Origin: Cladorrhinum sp. PSN259
Taxonomy: Eukaryota > Ascomycota > Sordariomycetes > Sordariales > Podosporaceae
NCBI GenBank assembly: GCA_033725935.1
Contig: MU867089.1
Location: 62,001-126,000 of the forward strand
Length of the DNA stretch: 64,000 nt
Direction of reading: 5' to 3'
Shown: positions 1-10,419 of the stretch, one piece after another
Position numbering within the stretch: position 1 is the first letter of the stretch
Layout of the letters: each line of letters opens with the position of its first letter
The notes under the pieces: generated by a model
What the model saw: the letters and a program-made list of their open reading frames with translations, nothing else
Told to the model about the DNA's origin: nothing
The model's database searches: none
Translations under genes and position numbers: made by a program

Positions 1-1239
1 CTTCGAAGACGACGCAACTCGATCTTCACATCGCGCGACGACCTCTTGGAGTGTCTCTGGCAATTGATCTAGGCCGCCAATAATCTCTGACGAGCACGAA
101 AACCACAAGCAATCGTCTTGTTCCAGCGAGCGCCTCCTTGGCCATACTCAATTGAGCCTGCTCGGCAACCACGACCGACCACCACTGACTGCGAACCACG
201 GGAGTGACTTGAGTTAACTTGGACCTCCCTTGACTGGAAAGCCTCCTGACCTCGATTGTCTGTCCCCGGACCCGGTCTTCGTTGAGTCCCACTCCCCGCC
301 GACTCCTCCGAATCCGCACGCTGCCGAGAGCACCTGCCAGCTTTCCGATCGGTATCCACCCGCTGTGATTCACACCTCAGTCTGCTTGAACAAGGGGGTC
401 GAAGAGTCATATCTCTTCGTCCACCTGTTCCCTCAAGACACCTGGACTCCCGCATGTTATCAACGACGATCTGCCAGGTGTTCCCATAGCTGCAACTCCT
501 CTCCTGGTTTGCTGTCTGCCACCTGGTCTCACTAGGACATCGTCCTCCGCCCGAACGATCATTCTTCCTCCCCCGCACTCGACTGTGCTCGACGATAGCT
601 GCTGCGCCTGTCCTCTACCGCTTCAGCTCCAGCCAACCTAATCCTCGAACACACCACCTCGCTCACCACTCATCCCCATCTGGCCGGCACCGGAGTCATT
701 GGTTGATTGGAAGCTCTCATCAACCTTCGCCTTCGACTCACCCCTTGAACGGCCTCAGCACCACCAAAGCAACAAATACATACACAACCACACACACCCT
801 TTCTTTTGTATCGATGTTATAACGACCATTTCCTTTTCTTTTTATTCTGGACTATCGTCCCTTTTTTTTGACGACTCTTTAGCCGCAACCTCTTCCACTC
901 ACTGTTCAACTATTTTGAAAATACCCGCCCGTATGAGCATCAAACATTAAACGACTGGAGCCATTTGGTTTTCGTTTCTCTTTTCCCCTCTTCACACTTT
1001 CCGCTCCTGTACATCGCATCTTCCCTTTCCTCATCTCTTCACTTCACATTACGCACACACGGCCTCGATCGGTTCCGCAATCGTCTCGTTTCTCCGCTGT
1101 ACACATCGAAAAGGGGTGTCTCGATAGCGCAGGGCTCGATTAGCATAGACCAGTTGGTGGGATTCGAAAAGCTTTTCGGGACGTTGTAACACCAACCTCT
1201 CAACAAACTCGAATATACCTAATTACCTAAGCCATTCCA
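1..1239 (+). promoter_or_regulatory. Promoter and probable long 5' leader of the Ksp1-type kinase gene
   Basis: No protein-coding gene is convincing here. The stretch becomes strongly pyrimidine-rich from about position 800 (runs of CT and T), as is usual for fungal promoters and leaders. If transcription starts upstream of about 800, the mRNA carries two very short upstream ORFs: ATG TTA TAA at 814-822 and a five-codon ORF at 933-950. No ATG follows the second one before the kinase start at 1240. Overlapping ORFs on both strands in 26-578 lack any family motif and look like chance frames in GC-rich DNA. Confidence 0.45.
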
Positions 1240-3285
1240 ATGGAGTGCATTCGCGACGACTTCCAGAATGGCGTCATGCTGGGCGGACGCTATCAAACAA
1301 TCTCACCTCTCAACCATGGCTCCTTCGGCATGGTCTTCATGGCCAAGGATCTTCGGACTAACCAAACAGTTGCCATCAAGTGCCTAACCAAGAAGTCAGC
1401 TGCCAACGAAGCCGGCTTCGAGTTTGCCATTGATGACAAGTCCGAGGAACTAGTCTTGCACAAGCGTCTGGGCGTCCATTCCAACATTGTCAGCCTCATC
1501 GACTCCTTTGAGACGGATGCCCATATCTACTTGGTGCTTGAGTTCTGCCAGCGAGGTGACTTGTACGAGGCCATCCGCATGGATCACGGGCCCCTGGAAA
1601 CAGAGCACGTGAGAAGATTTATGCTGCAGCTCGTCGATGCCGTTGCCTACATTCACTCCAAGGGTGTGTACCACCGTGACATCAAGCCGGAGAACATCTT
1701 CCTTACCCAGGATGGTTCCATGAAGCTTGGTGATTTCGGCCTTGCCACGACCGAGGAATGGACTTACGAGAACACTGTTGGAAGCGACCGTTACATGTCA
1801 CCAGAGCAGTTCGACTCAGCTGGCGCCGGATATTCGCCCGCAAAGGCCGATATCTGGGCAATCGGCGTCTGCCTCCTCAACATTCTCTTCTCCCGCAACC
1901 CCTTCACGCAACCCACCGAGGCAGACCCTCTGTTCCTGGACTACTCGCGGGACGCGCAGTCCTTGTTTGATGTTTTCCCGTCGATGTCGCAAGACACCTA
2001 CGAGGTCATTGTGCAGTGCATGAACCTTGACCCTACCAAGCGTTCGCTCGCTGGTGCTCGTGAGGCCCTTCGCCGTGTCATTAGCTTCACTACCCTTGAT
2101 GAGGTTCTTGATGACTTCTGCTCCGTCGACCGCCGCGTGATCGCCAGCTCCAACCGCGAGCCCCTGCGCACACCGTCCATCCAGAGTCCCCAAGTCGACA
2201 ATGGAGCCTTCCCCTGGGCAAAGGCCCTTCAAGCCACGCCGCCGAAGCCCATCCGGCAGCTCAGCATCATCCCGGATGACGAGATCTACGAGGAAGACTT
2301 GTTCTCCAAGTCCGGCGGTGCCAACACAGACTGGATGTCCGGAACTGCTCAAACGCCCATGTCATCCACCCTGGACTCCAGCTTGGATGGATCTGTGCAG
2401 TCATCAAACCTCCGATCAACCTTCCAACCTCAGCTGCCGGTGAAAGCCCTTGCTAAGGTATCACCCATGGCTGGATCGCTTCCCATCACCATGTCCAAGA
2501 GCAGGAATCAGTCCGCCATGTCGTGGGTCTTCGGCCGCAAGGATACCGTTTCCAAGAGCTGGAGCGATCTTTGGGATGAAGAGGAAGAGGAGGAGGAGGA
2601 GGAGCAAGCTAGGCGCCTGCAGTCTCTCAAGGTGGAGATGAACTCGAGAACCTGGAGTCGCGAGAGCAAGACAGCATCCACTGCCGTTATCGAAGAGGAG
2701 ACCCCTCGTCTCGGGCTATCGCCAATCACCAAGACTGCCAGTGTTCTGCACCTTGACGACAAGGAGAATGATATTCCGTCCATTAGCCAAGCAATTGGTT
2801 CGAGCATCGATGACGATTTCGATCATGATGGCCTATTCTTCTACGAAGCTCCGCCTGCGAAGGAGGAGCCTCATCATCCAGCTCGTCAAACTCCTCAAAA
2901 GCATGGTAACATGGACAAGTGGGCTGCACTCGGTGCGAGACGTCGGGCCTGCGGTGGTAGTTCGCCTCCCAAGGAGTCAAGCATCCCCATCCCGCAAGTG
3001 GCCAGCATCCCAACCAGCACACCAAGCAAAGCGCACGCCTTGCATGACCTGTTTGGAGATTTCCATCACAACTCTCCTATTTCATCGTTCAATATCTCTA
3101 CTCATCATAATCACCACTACACCCCACACAGGAGGGGTAGCCATCAAGGCAAAGATCGCGCGAAGGAGTGCCCTTGGAGCAAGGGACGCGATCGAGACTG
3201 GAATTTCGATTGGCGCAAGGAAAAGCGCCACGCCTTTGGCGATATCGAGTGGGTTGGTGGCTGGGGACAAGCCGCTCGCTCTTAG
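1240..3285 (+). CDS. Serine/threonine protein kinase, Ksp1/Ran1 (Pat1) family
   Basis: Encodes 681 residues without an intron. The kinase domain fills about residues 15-290. The glycine-rich loop is atypical (NHGSFGMVF), the ATP-anchoring lysine is K47 in VAIK, the catalytic loop HRDIKPEN has D147, and DFG starts at D165; SPEQ takes the place of APE. The family (Ksp1 in budding yeast, Ran1/Pat1 in fission yeast) links nutrient state to filamentous growth, meiosis and autophagy. The C-terminal half is disordered: a WSDLWDE segment followed by nine glutamates (447-455), a KEN sequence at 508-510, and His/Arg-rich blocks near the end. The segment around WSDLWDE is, from memory, typical of filamentous-fungal Ran1-like kinases. 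The start is the first ATG after the pyrimidine-rich leader. Kinase identity is secure; the exact subfamily is likely but not proven. Confidence 0.93.
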   Translation: MECIRDDFQNGVMLGGRYQTISPLNHGSFGMVFMAKDLRTNQTVAIKCLTKKSAANEAGFEFAIDDKSEELVLHKRLGVHSNIVSLIDSFETDAHIYLVLEFCQRGDLYEAIRMDHGPLETEHVRRFMLQLVDAVAYIHSKGVYHRDIKPENIFLTQDGSMKLGDFGLATTEEWTYENTVGSDRYMSPEQFDSAGAGYSPAKADIWAIGVCLLNILFSRNPFTQPTEADPLFLDYSRDAQSLFDVFPSMSQDTYEVIVQCMNLDPTKRSLAGAREALRRVISFTTLDEVLDDFCSVDRRVIASSNREPLRTPSIQSPQVDNGAFPWAKALQATPPKPIRQLSIIPDDEIYEEDLFSKSGGANTDWMSGTAQTPMSSTLDSSLDGSVQSSNLRSTFQPQLPVKALAKVSPMAGSLPITMSKSRNQSAMSWVFGRKDTVSKSWSDLWDEEEEEEEEEQARRLQSLKVEMNSRTWSRESKTASTAVIEEETPRLGLSPITKTASVLHLDDKENDIPSISQAIGSSIDDDFDHDGLFFYEAPPAKEEPHHPARQTPQKHGNMDKWAALGARRRACGGSSPPKESSIPIPQVASIPTSTPSKAHALHDLFGDFHHNSPISSFNISTHHNHHYTPHRRGSHQGKDRAKECPWSKGRDRDWNFDWRKEKRHAFGDIEWVGGWGQAARS

Positions 3286-6200
3286 GAGTGGGTTTGGCGA
3301 GTTACCGGTCATCAATCGTGGTTGGGCCGCCATCCTACTCATCATTATTTCCCGTTGATCGAACAATTTTTTTTCTTTTATGGTGTGGAAAAGACGCTGC
3401 TGACCCTTGCTGGTGGTTTTTTACTTCTCTTCTAATTTGGCTTTTTCGATTCATTGGTTTGGCGGTTTGGAGCATTGGGTTTCATCAAGTCAACGAAAAA
3501 AGTTGAACAGCTTGTTTTTTTACATTTCATTGGTGTTTCTTGCGATAGCATAGCATGGGTTTTAGAATTCGAAACACAAACACACAACTGGGTTGGGGGG
3601 AACTTTCACATCACAAATTAACGCAAGAAACTGGACATTGGGTTGGAATACTCTTTTTTACTTCTATTGTTATTATATTTGTCGGAGAAGGAGGGGTTCG
3701 AAAAGCCAACAATACCAGCAAGCAAACAAGGGTCAGCACTTGGGAGAGGGGGAGGAAGGAGTAACTGGTGTCGTTTTCTCTTTTTAACTTTTTATCAAAA
3801 TCGATCAACGGGGAAAGTGGTGAAGGGAGAAAGAAAAGAAAAGTTTGCTTTTTTATCTTTTTTTTGGATGGATGGGTGGGAAAAAATGATGAATTTTTTC
3901 CCTGGGCTTTTTCAACTCGCTTTCTGTGTATTAGGATTATATTTCTTCCTTTTTCCTTGTTTACAGGAAAAGGAAGTCTAGCATTTTCTATGAATACCAG
4001 AAGTTACCCACTCGAAAACATCAGTTCATTGTTTTGTTACGTGATATGACTTGATTGGATTAATGAAGACTTTATGAAGTCACTTGAAATGAGGACTTGT
4101 ATATATATCTTGAATGATGGAATATGAATATGAATGATTTGATGTCTTTAATTGGTCCTGTCTTTATGTTTCAAAGTGCATGTCTCGGATGGTCATCCGA
4201 ATATTGAGTGAGACTCGGCTTACAGTGTTTTCAAGCTGAGGCTGTCAAGGACGGAGGGAGAGGTATATATTGTACAAATAGTGTTCAGGGAGGACAGAGT
4301 GAACAAGTTTTAAAACATTACACCAAAAATGGGTTTTGGTCTGCTTGTGTTTGTGGCTCTGTTACACACACACAGAGAGAGAGAGAGAGAGAGGTAGAGA
4401 GAGGGAGATGATATTACGGAGCGGAGAACTTGCGATTGTATGGCCTTGCAGGTTTTTAGGCGCTACGAAATGTGGTGGTGAGATTTGATGTCTAGTGGGT
4501 TGTATGTACAGTACACGCAAATCTGACTTGAGATAATTACTCTCTGCCTTGAATTTCTGCCCTTGATTCCTGGTTTGGATCGGAATAGATGGATGGGTTG
4601 GCGGAGGGACGAAATGTTACGGCGGAGAGGTTGCGGTTCCGCGCAAGGGTTGACGATGAATGTGGGCAGAGAGATATGGTATGCTATCGTATGTATGGTA
4701 TGCTGGTATGTCGGTATGATGGCTAGAGGTAACAGAACAAAAACAAAAAAAAGAAAAAAAAAGGAGACGGTCGGAGGGAGTGGGGTTTGAAACAACCACC
4801 CCCCTTCCCCTAATTACCTCAAGTCCTTGTACGTTGGTGGTACATGTGAGACCTGTCACTTGGTGTTTCCTGCATTGACTTTGACTCGGTGAGTTCAAGT
4901 GGGTTACACTAGTTAGCTGATTTGCTGTGAAATGGGGAGGGAGCATAACCGCTGGGTGTGACGGGGCGGAGGGCACCGACAGGAGAGAAAGGGAAACAAA
5001 GAAACACCGTTACCCAAGTTTCGCCTGCTCCGTCATAAGTTGTTCACGGGAGTGAAAGTGAGGTAATGGTAATCGGCGTTGACGCCTCCTTCCGGGTCGA
5101 GATGATGGAGGCCAGAAGGTACTCGGGCTCGTACAAAAAGGGGGATGGGTGATTGTTCGGCCCGGTCAGTAGTGAACGAAGTAGGTAGTTGGGCAAGTCT
5201 GATGACGTGTCATGGCAGGGAGTGTGTAGTGTTTGGGAGGAAACTACGTGGAGTGTTCTATTATGGGATCAACAGTGGGAACACAGCAGAGAGGAGTCTT
5301 ATCAGATGAACGGGATCATATTTCTGACTGATCTCATTTGGCTTCTTACCCCCCCTGGCAGGTGTGTAGGTGCCTTAACCTCCCGATCTATGAGTTCCGG
5401 CAGGGCCGTATGGTGATTCCACGTAGGCTCGTCCAATCGATCTGCCTTTCCTGAATGGTTGGTGAGTGAGAGCTGTACTCCTCCCCCTATCCCGTCTTGA
5501 CACATTAGTACCATTCTGCGACATCTTACACTTTACATAACATCAGACATTGCGCTGATTTGCATGCTCGTTGAGCGTTATACAGCAACACCAACACCAC
5601 GCAGTCGTGCACAGTATCCCCAGTATGTACTACCTACCAAGCTAGTTTGGACACGAACACAAGCACACCCAGCGGATGGAGCCAGGGCATGTAGATACCA
5701 TTACGACAAATGCAACAGGCAACAAGAAGACCAGATATGTTAAACAAGGCAGAAGGGGCACGTGAGCTCTGAACTACCTACCCGCGTAAGTCGAAGAAGT
5801 AAATCCGTCCATGAGCACAAAACGCAGATAGAACACAACAAACGGTAAAGTACAGTACATGTACATGGACCGGTTAAGAGCACCGCTACGTTTCGCAGAG
5901 CAACAGCAGTACTGTTCGCTATTCACAATAAGGTATAGTACATCCATACATTTCGTTTCCATTAATCACATTATCTCATCCCATCTCGTATATCACCACA
6001 TGAAAATAACAAACAACGCAAACTAAGCGCATGTCTTCCCACCAATAAATACAGATGCAGTGCAATACCATATACGTATACAGGTTTCTGTCGCAAGTAT
6101 GATGAGTTTAGAAAAGAAAAGCAAGAACAACGCCCAAAGATGATGATGTATAAAAATAAAATAAAATAAAAGATAAAAAAAAAGAGAAGGGAAGATGAAC

Positions 6201-6333
6201 GACAAGACAAGAAGAAAGCCGCATCATCTCGCGTTTCATCGGGTAAAAACATCTCCACCATTAATCCATCCAGCTCTTATACACCGTAGGGTATCATTCC
6301 ATTTCCATCAATACAGCTTTTATCGTCTCGTTT
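3286..6333. other. Intergenic region and 3' ends, no gene seen
   Basis: This 3 kb gap lies between the 3' end of the kinase gene (+) and the 3' end of the transporter gene (-), so it is bounded by two terminators. It is AT-rich near both ends and contains a CA/GA microsatellite at 4364-4407. Short ORFs on both strands carry no recognisable motifs. No tRNA, 5S rRNA or transposon signature was seen. Confidence 0.5.
4364..4407. repeat. CA/GA microsatellite
   Basis: A short (AC)n tract runs directly into a (GA)n tract with two interruptions. It lies in the intergenic region between the kinase and transporter genes. Confidence 0.9.
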
Positions 6334-8717
6334 CTAATGGAACATCTCTGTCGGTTCTGCTGGTTCTGCACCAATCAAGCTCTTAGGCAAGAAGGCGAAG
6401 ACCGTGCCAACAACCGACAGGCAGGTCGAGATGATCATGACGCTTGTGGCAGCGAGTCTCTCACTTGCAGATATCTCGTGACCAAAGAGCTTGAGGTAGA
6501 AGGCGAGTGGGAGACTAGACATTGAGTCATCCACGTTAGTTACACCGGTCATAACATTTTGAAAAGGGGCAAACCTACGTGACGCAAATCGTAAAGCACA
6601 AAGCACTTCCCATAAAAGCCATGATGCTATCAAAGGCTGGGAAGACGATTGCGATAGCCAGAAAGATGAGGATAACCACGATCCTGATGAAAACCTTCAT
6701 GATACCTCTGAAGTACATGGATCGCCCCACCAGTCCGGCATTGTCGGCTACGGTTTGCTGATGAAGACCCAACAAGACCTCGATGGTAGAAACAATGGGA
6801 CGAGCATTCAGTGGAACCTTGGTCAGAGGAATGACGGCCACAAAGAAGCACATTAATACCGTCAAAGCTCGAGGATAGCTGGTTTCCATCAAGATATTCG
6901 AGGTGATCTCATCACGAACGCCATCGCCGAACATGAGAAGGCCTGCGACAGCGACGATAGAGTCGAGGATGTACTAATTGCTGGTGAGCAAATACTACAA
7001 GGGTTTATCAATGAGGGTAAACTTACAGTAAAAGAAAAGGAATATTTGACGGCCTTGTCGTACTTGTAAGGGTGCCTCATATCACGATAGATGTTCGGAA
7101 ACACACTGTGTCCTCCCCTGAAAAGGGGTCAACTCGTTGCTCTCTCTGTGACGTGAGGGATCAACTGGGATCGACTTACCATGGAGACATGAGAAGTCCA
7201 AAAGACAACGGAAGGGTCAGCCAATTCTCAGGCCACATGTAGGTCTTTGCTGGCTCAAGTAGCGATCCGGGAGTCGTAGGCTTGATGAAGCCATCAATGA
7301 GGATGATAAGCACAACTAGATCAAATGAGTTAGGGATTCGTCATCCAACATGTCCTGGGACACTTACTGCTCAGGCAAGAGAAAATGCCCAAAATACTGG
7401 TGAAGCTGAGCAAACGCAGCGGTAGGAAGTTCAGAGGTATTAATATTAGTGCACAAACGAACTTCCACCCCGTTACAGAGAGCAGACCAGGAAGCAGCAA
7501 GTCGAGGGAATCGGCAAACAGGACAATGAGCGCAACGCAGGCTGCAAGTAGCTCGAGTGTGAACAAAACGCTAGTAGCGATCCGAGCATTCCGACCAAAA
7601 GAGATGAAGGCAAGATCCGAGAATGTAATGAGACTTGGGTCTAGGTCCATACATTTGGCCAGTAGCTTCGCTGTATAGGCCGTAACAGCAGCGCACAGGA
7701 AAAGGGAACTTGTTCCCAAGATCCAGCCAGCGTACTTCATACCCATTGGCAGACTCAGAAGGCCAACTCCAATCAACACATTGGTCGAATTGAAAACGGT
7801 CTGAGGCAGTGTAGACTGCCCCTCAACGGCAAGCACGATCTTGCCGTCTTGCTCAACCTCCTTCACCAATATGGGGGCGAGTTCACCATCTGGTACGTTG
7901 GCCCCGGTTTCTTGTTGTTGCTGCCACAACGCAGCAGCCTGGGCCATCGAGGCCCGGGTGACGTCTGACCGAATGGTTCCATAGTCGAAGTTGGATCCAT
8001 AGCTGCCGATGATTGGGGGAGTAGCAAGGTGAGGGGGGACGGCGAATATCGAAGTGCCAGATATTGAGCTGTGGCTAGGCACGCGCAACAGCGGCAACTG
8101 CAGTTCATTCTCCAGCGCTTTTGCTTCCCTTTCACGGTAGTCCGCACCGCTCACCTGATGACTACTGGCGCCCACCTCGGGGCTCTCCTCCCTTATGGGC
8201 TGGTCGATGATGCTGGGGTTGGCGGCGGCCTCAAAGTGCTGCTGAAGCAGGGATTGCCTGCCTGCAGACCCCCGCTCTGGATCGATATCACTTCGGTCGT
8301 AAGTGATGACATTGTCGGCGCTGCTCGGGTCCTGGTCCGGCGCAAAGATGAATGCTGGACGTTGTGGGATAACCTCGGTGAATCCGGCTGCGCGTTGCCA
8401 ACTGCGAGTGAAGGAACGGATACTGTTGACACCACCAATGTCGGTAATCGCGGTCAGGCGGTTTGTAATGGATGATCTAGTAGGCGCAGTGTCAATGGCT
8501 GTTGATCCCGGATGGTTTCTTCGCTCCAAAACGCTACCTACCTCCTTCTCCTCAGCTCTGGCCACTCCCCATCGTTGGACTCCAAGCTGCGACCCAGGAG
8601 AGACTCGCTTTCTTCAAACTGCACACTGCGATTACCCATGGACGAGACACTGCCCGTTCTAGAGAAACCGCCCCGCTCGTACTGGTCCCAGGTCGTTGGA
8701 TTATTTCTCGAGGCCAT
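6334..8717 (-). CDS. Vacuolar amino-acid transporter, Avt1-like (AAAP family)
   Basis: Six exons (8717-8542, 8476-7368, 7315-7180, 7117-7027, 6973-6579, 6514-6334) give 695 residues. All junctions keep the frame and use GTAAGT/GTAGGT donors and TAG/CAG acceptors; introns are 52-65 nt. Residues 1 to about 280 form a hydrophilic, presumably cytosolic N-terminus containing the block GGVNSIRSFTRSWQRAAGF. After that come about eleven membrane helices, starting with TLPQTVFNSTNVLIGVGLLS, the signature of Avt1-type transporters that move neutral amino acids across the vacuolar membrane with proton exchange. The end PAEPTEMFH follows the last helix. The first intron was placed at 8541-8477 because it keeps the NRLTAITDIGGVNS block in frame; an acceptor at 8423 would also keep frame but would delete it. 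Specific substrates cannot be read from the sequence. Confidence 0.9.
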
Positions 8718-10419
8718 CAGGAAATGCTCCTCGGCTGTGGACTCTGAAGACACAGATACAACAGCAAAACAAGGAAGCACCAAGTCTGTCTACCTTGCCT
8801 GTAAGAAAGAGAATAAGGAGAGATCCAAGGTCTATTTTTTCGGTCTGTCTGTTTGTGCTCCAACTAGTCCGTCGCGCCTCTACGATGGACCGACACAGGG
8901 TCTGTCCTGGGAGCGATTCAGTTCAAGGGTGGACTTAAAGGTGGGGGGATGGTGGGGCTATAGTGCAGTGGAGGACGATGGACGATGGATGATGATGCGA
9001 TGCCGCACAGATGGAGCTCGTTTTCTTGTTGACCAGTCACAAGAGAATGATGTTGAAAACGAGAAAGAAAGGTTGAATTTGGGGAAGTGAACGCGGGGAA
9101 GAGATACACCATCTATGATCGTAGCCGCTATCAGCAGACAAAACTACATCATCGACAGGCTCCCCGGCACCTTCCTGCAGGTTGCATGACGCTCAAGCAA
9201 TACAAGACACTGGACTCCGACCGCCAGTGGAGTCTCTAGACCCTTCGAGGCGGCAGATCATCAACCACCGTTCCACCGACCGGTTGTTGACGGTTGGAGC
9301 AGGCTCTTCCAGGTTTCTCTTCTTCGTCTATTCTCTTCAAAACACACAACAGTTTCATTCCATCCTTATGAGTGAAGAAACCTGGAATTTCATACATACA
9401 TCGATTCTTATCACTGAATTCAGATTGGTCAATTGCCCCGAGATCGCGGGGTTGGAAGGGCCCGCGGGGAACCGCAGTAGCATGCGACCGAACCAGAGTG
9501 GCGCTTGGTTTCGATCCAATTCGACCACACGACCACCTTTGACTGACTGCATTACAACCCTCCAGCTCTTCAGCAAAATGCTACCTACGCTGTTCTAATT
9601 CTAGCACTTTATTCTTCTCAATATTATTATACCACCACGGCACCTACTGAGATGACTTTTATCTATGAGGAGCCCACAATTTGAGCACGAGGCAGCTGTT
9701 CATGTCCCCACAATATGCATGCAACCCTGTTTGAATCCCACTGTTGGCTTAAGCGTTATCAACCGAGTTTGACTCGGGCGTCCCTGTGTTTTGTTCCCTT
9801 GAAGATAAGGAACTAGTTGCAGGTTGAGGTTGTCAAAAGTATTAGCAACAAGTGGTTGTCTACAATCTCCATGTCAACCGAGTCCGGAGGGAGTTGCTTC
9901 TAACTTTACCTAATGCCACTTCAACTTCTCCACACAAATGTGTCAAAATTTTTGTCTTGTATCTTGGCTCTATAAATGCCATCATTATGCCCAGACAACG
10001 GCAATTCTGCCGGTTCATACTGATCTTGTGTTTCAAGAGCAACGACGAAGAACTGAGAACGAATGCTTGAAGGACATGAGAAATTCAAGCTAAATACTAG
10101 GAAAGAAGGAGACTTATCTTCTATCCACCGGCTGGTGGTTGAGTTAGTCTCAGTTGACTCTCAAGTCTCAAATCTTGGTAATGCTTGATGACTTCACATG
10201 TTTACACTTCAAAGACTTCATCCAATCCTGGTCAGGTTCTGGTCCCCCCCACACTCCACCTAACTGACAGCCAAGACGCAGGGGTTTAGGGCGGCATATG
10301 GCGGCAGAACCAAATCAGTTCCGGGCCCCGCCCAAATTTTTGTTATCGCAGGCATTTGCTTCCATAGAATTCGATATCTTATATACGATTTTAATTGTAC
10401 GACAGCGGTTTCTGCGACA
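8718..10419. other. Divergent promoter region between transporter and mrh4
   Basis: The region separates two divergently transcribed genes. It is AT-rich at 9600-10420 and contains a TATAAAT-like element near 9970 and a TTATATACG element near 10380, just upstream of the mrh4 start. An ORF of 138 codons at 9182-9598 has no recognisable motif and is treated as noise. Confidence 0.5.

Noticed and set aside
26..578. Overlapping ORFs of 101-169 codons on both strands at the left edge
   Set aside because: They overlap each other in several frames, have no recognisable motif and lie in GC-rich leader DNA.
8423..8565. Alternative start or splice choices for the Avt1-like transporter (start inside 8565-8541, acceptor at 8423)
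   Set aside because: The upstream exon from 8717 is clearly coding, and the acceptor at 8477 preserves the conserved GGVNS region; the alternatives lose one or the other.
9182..9598. 138-codon plus-strand ORF
   Set aside because: No motif, no codon bias similar to neighbouring genes, and it lies in a divergent promoter.
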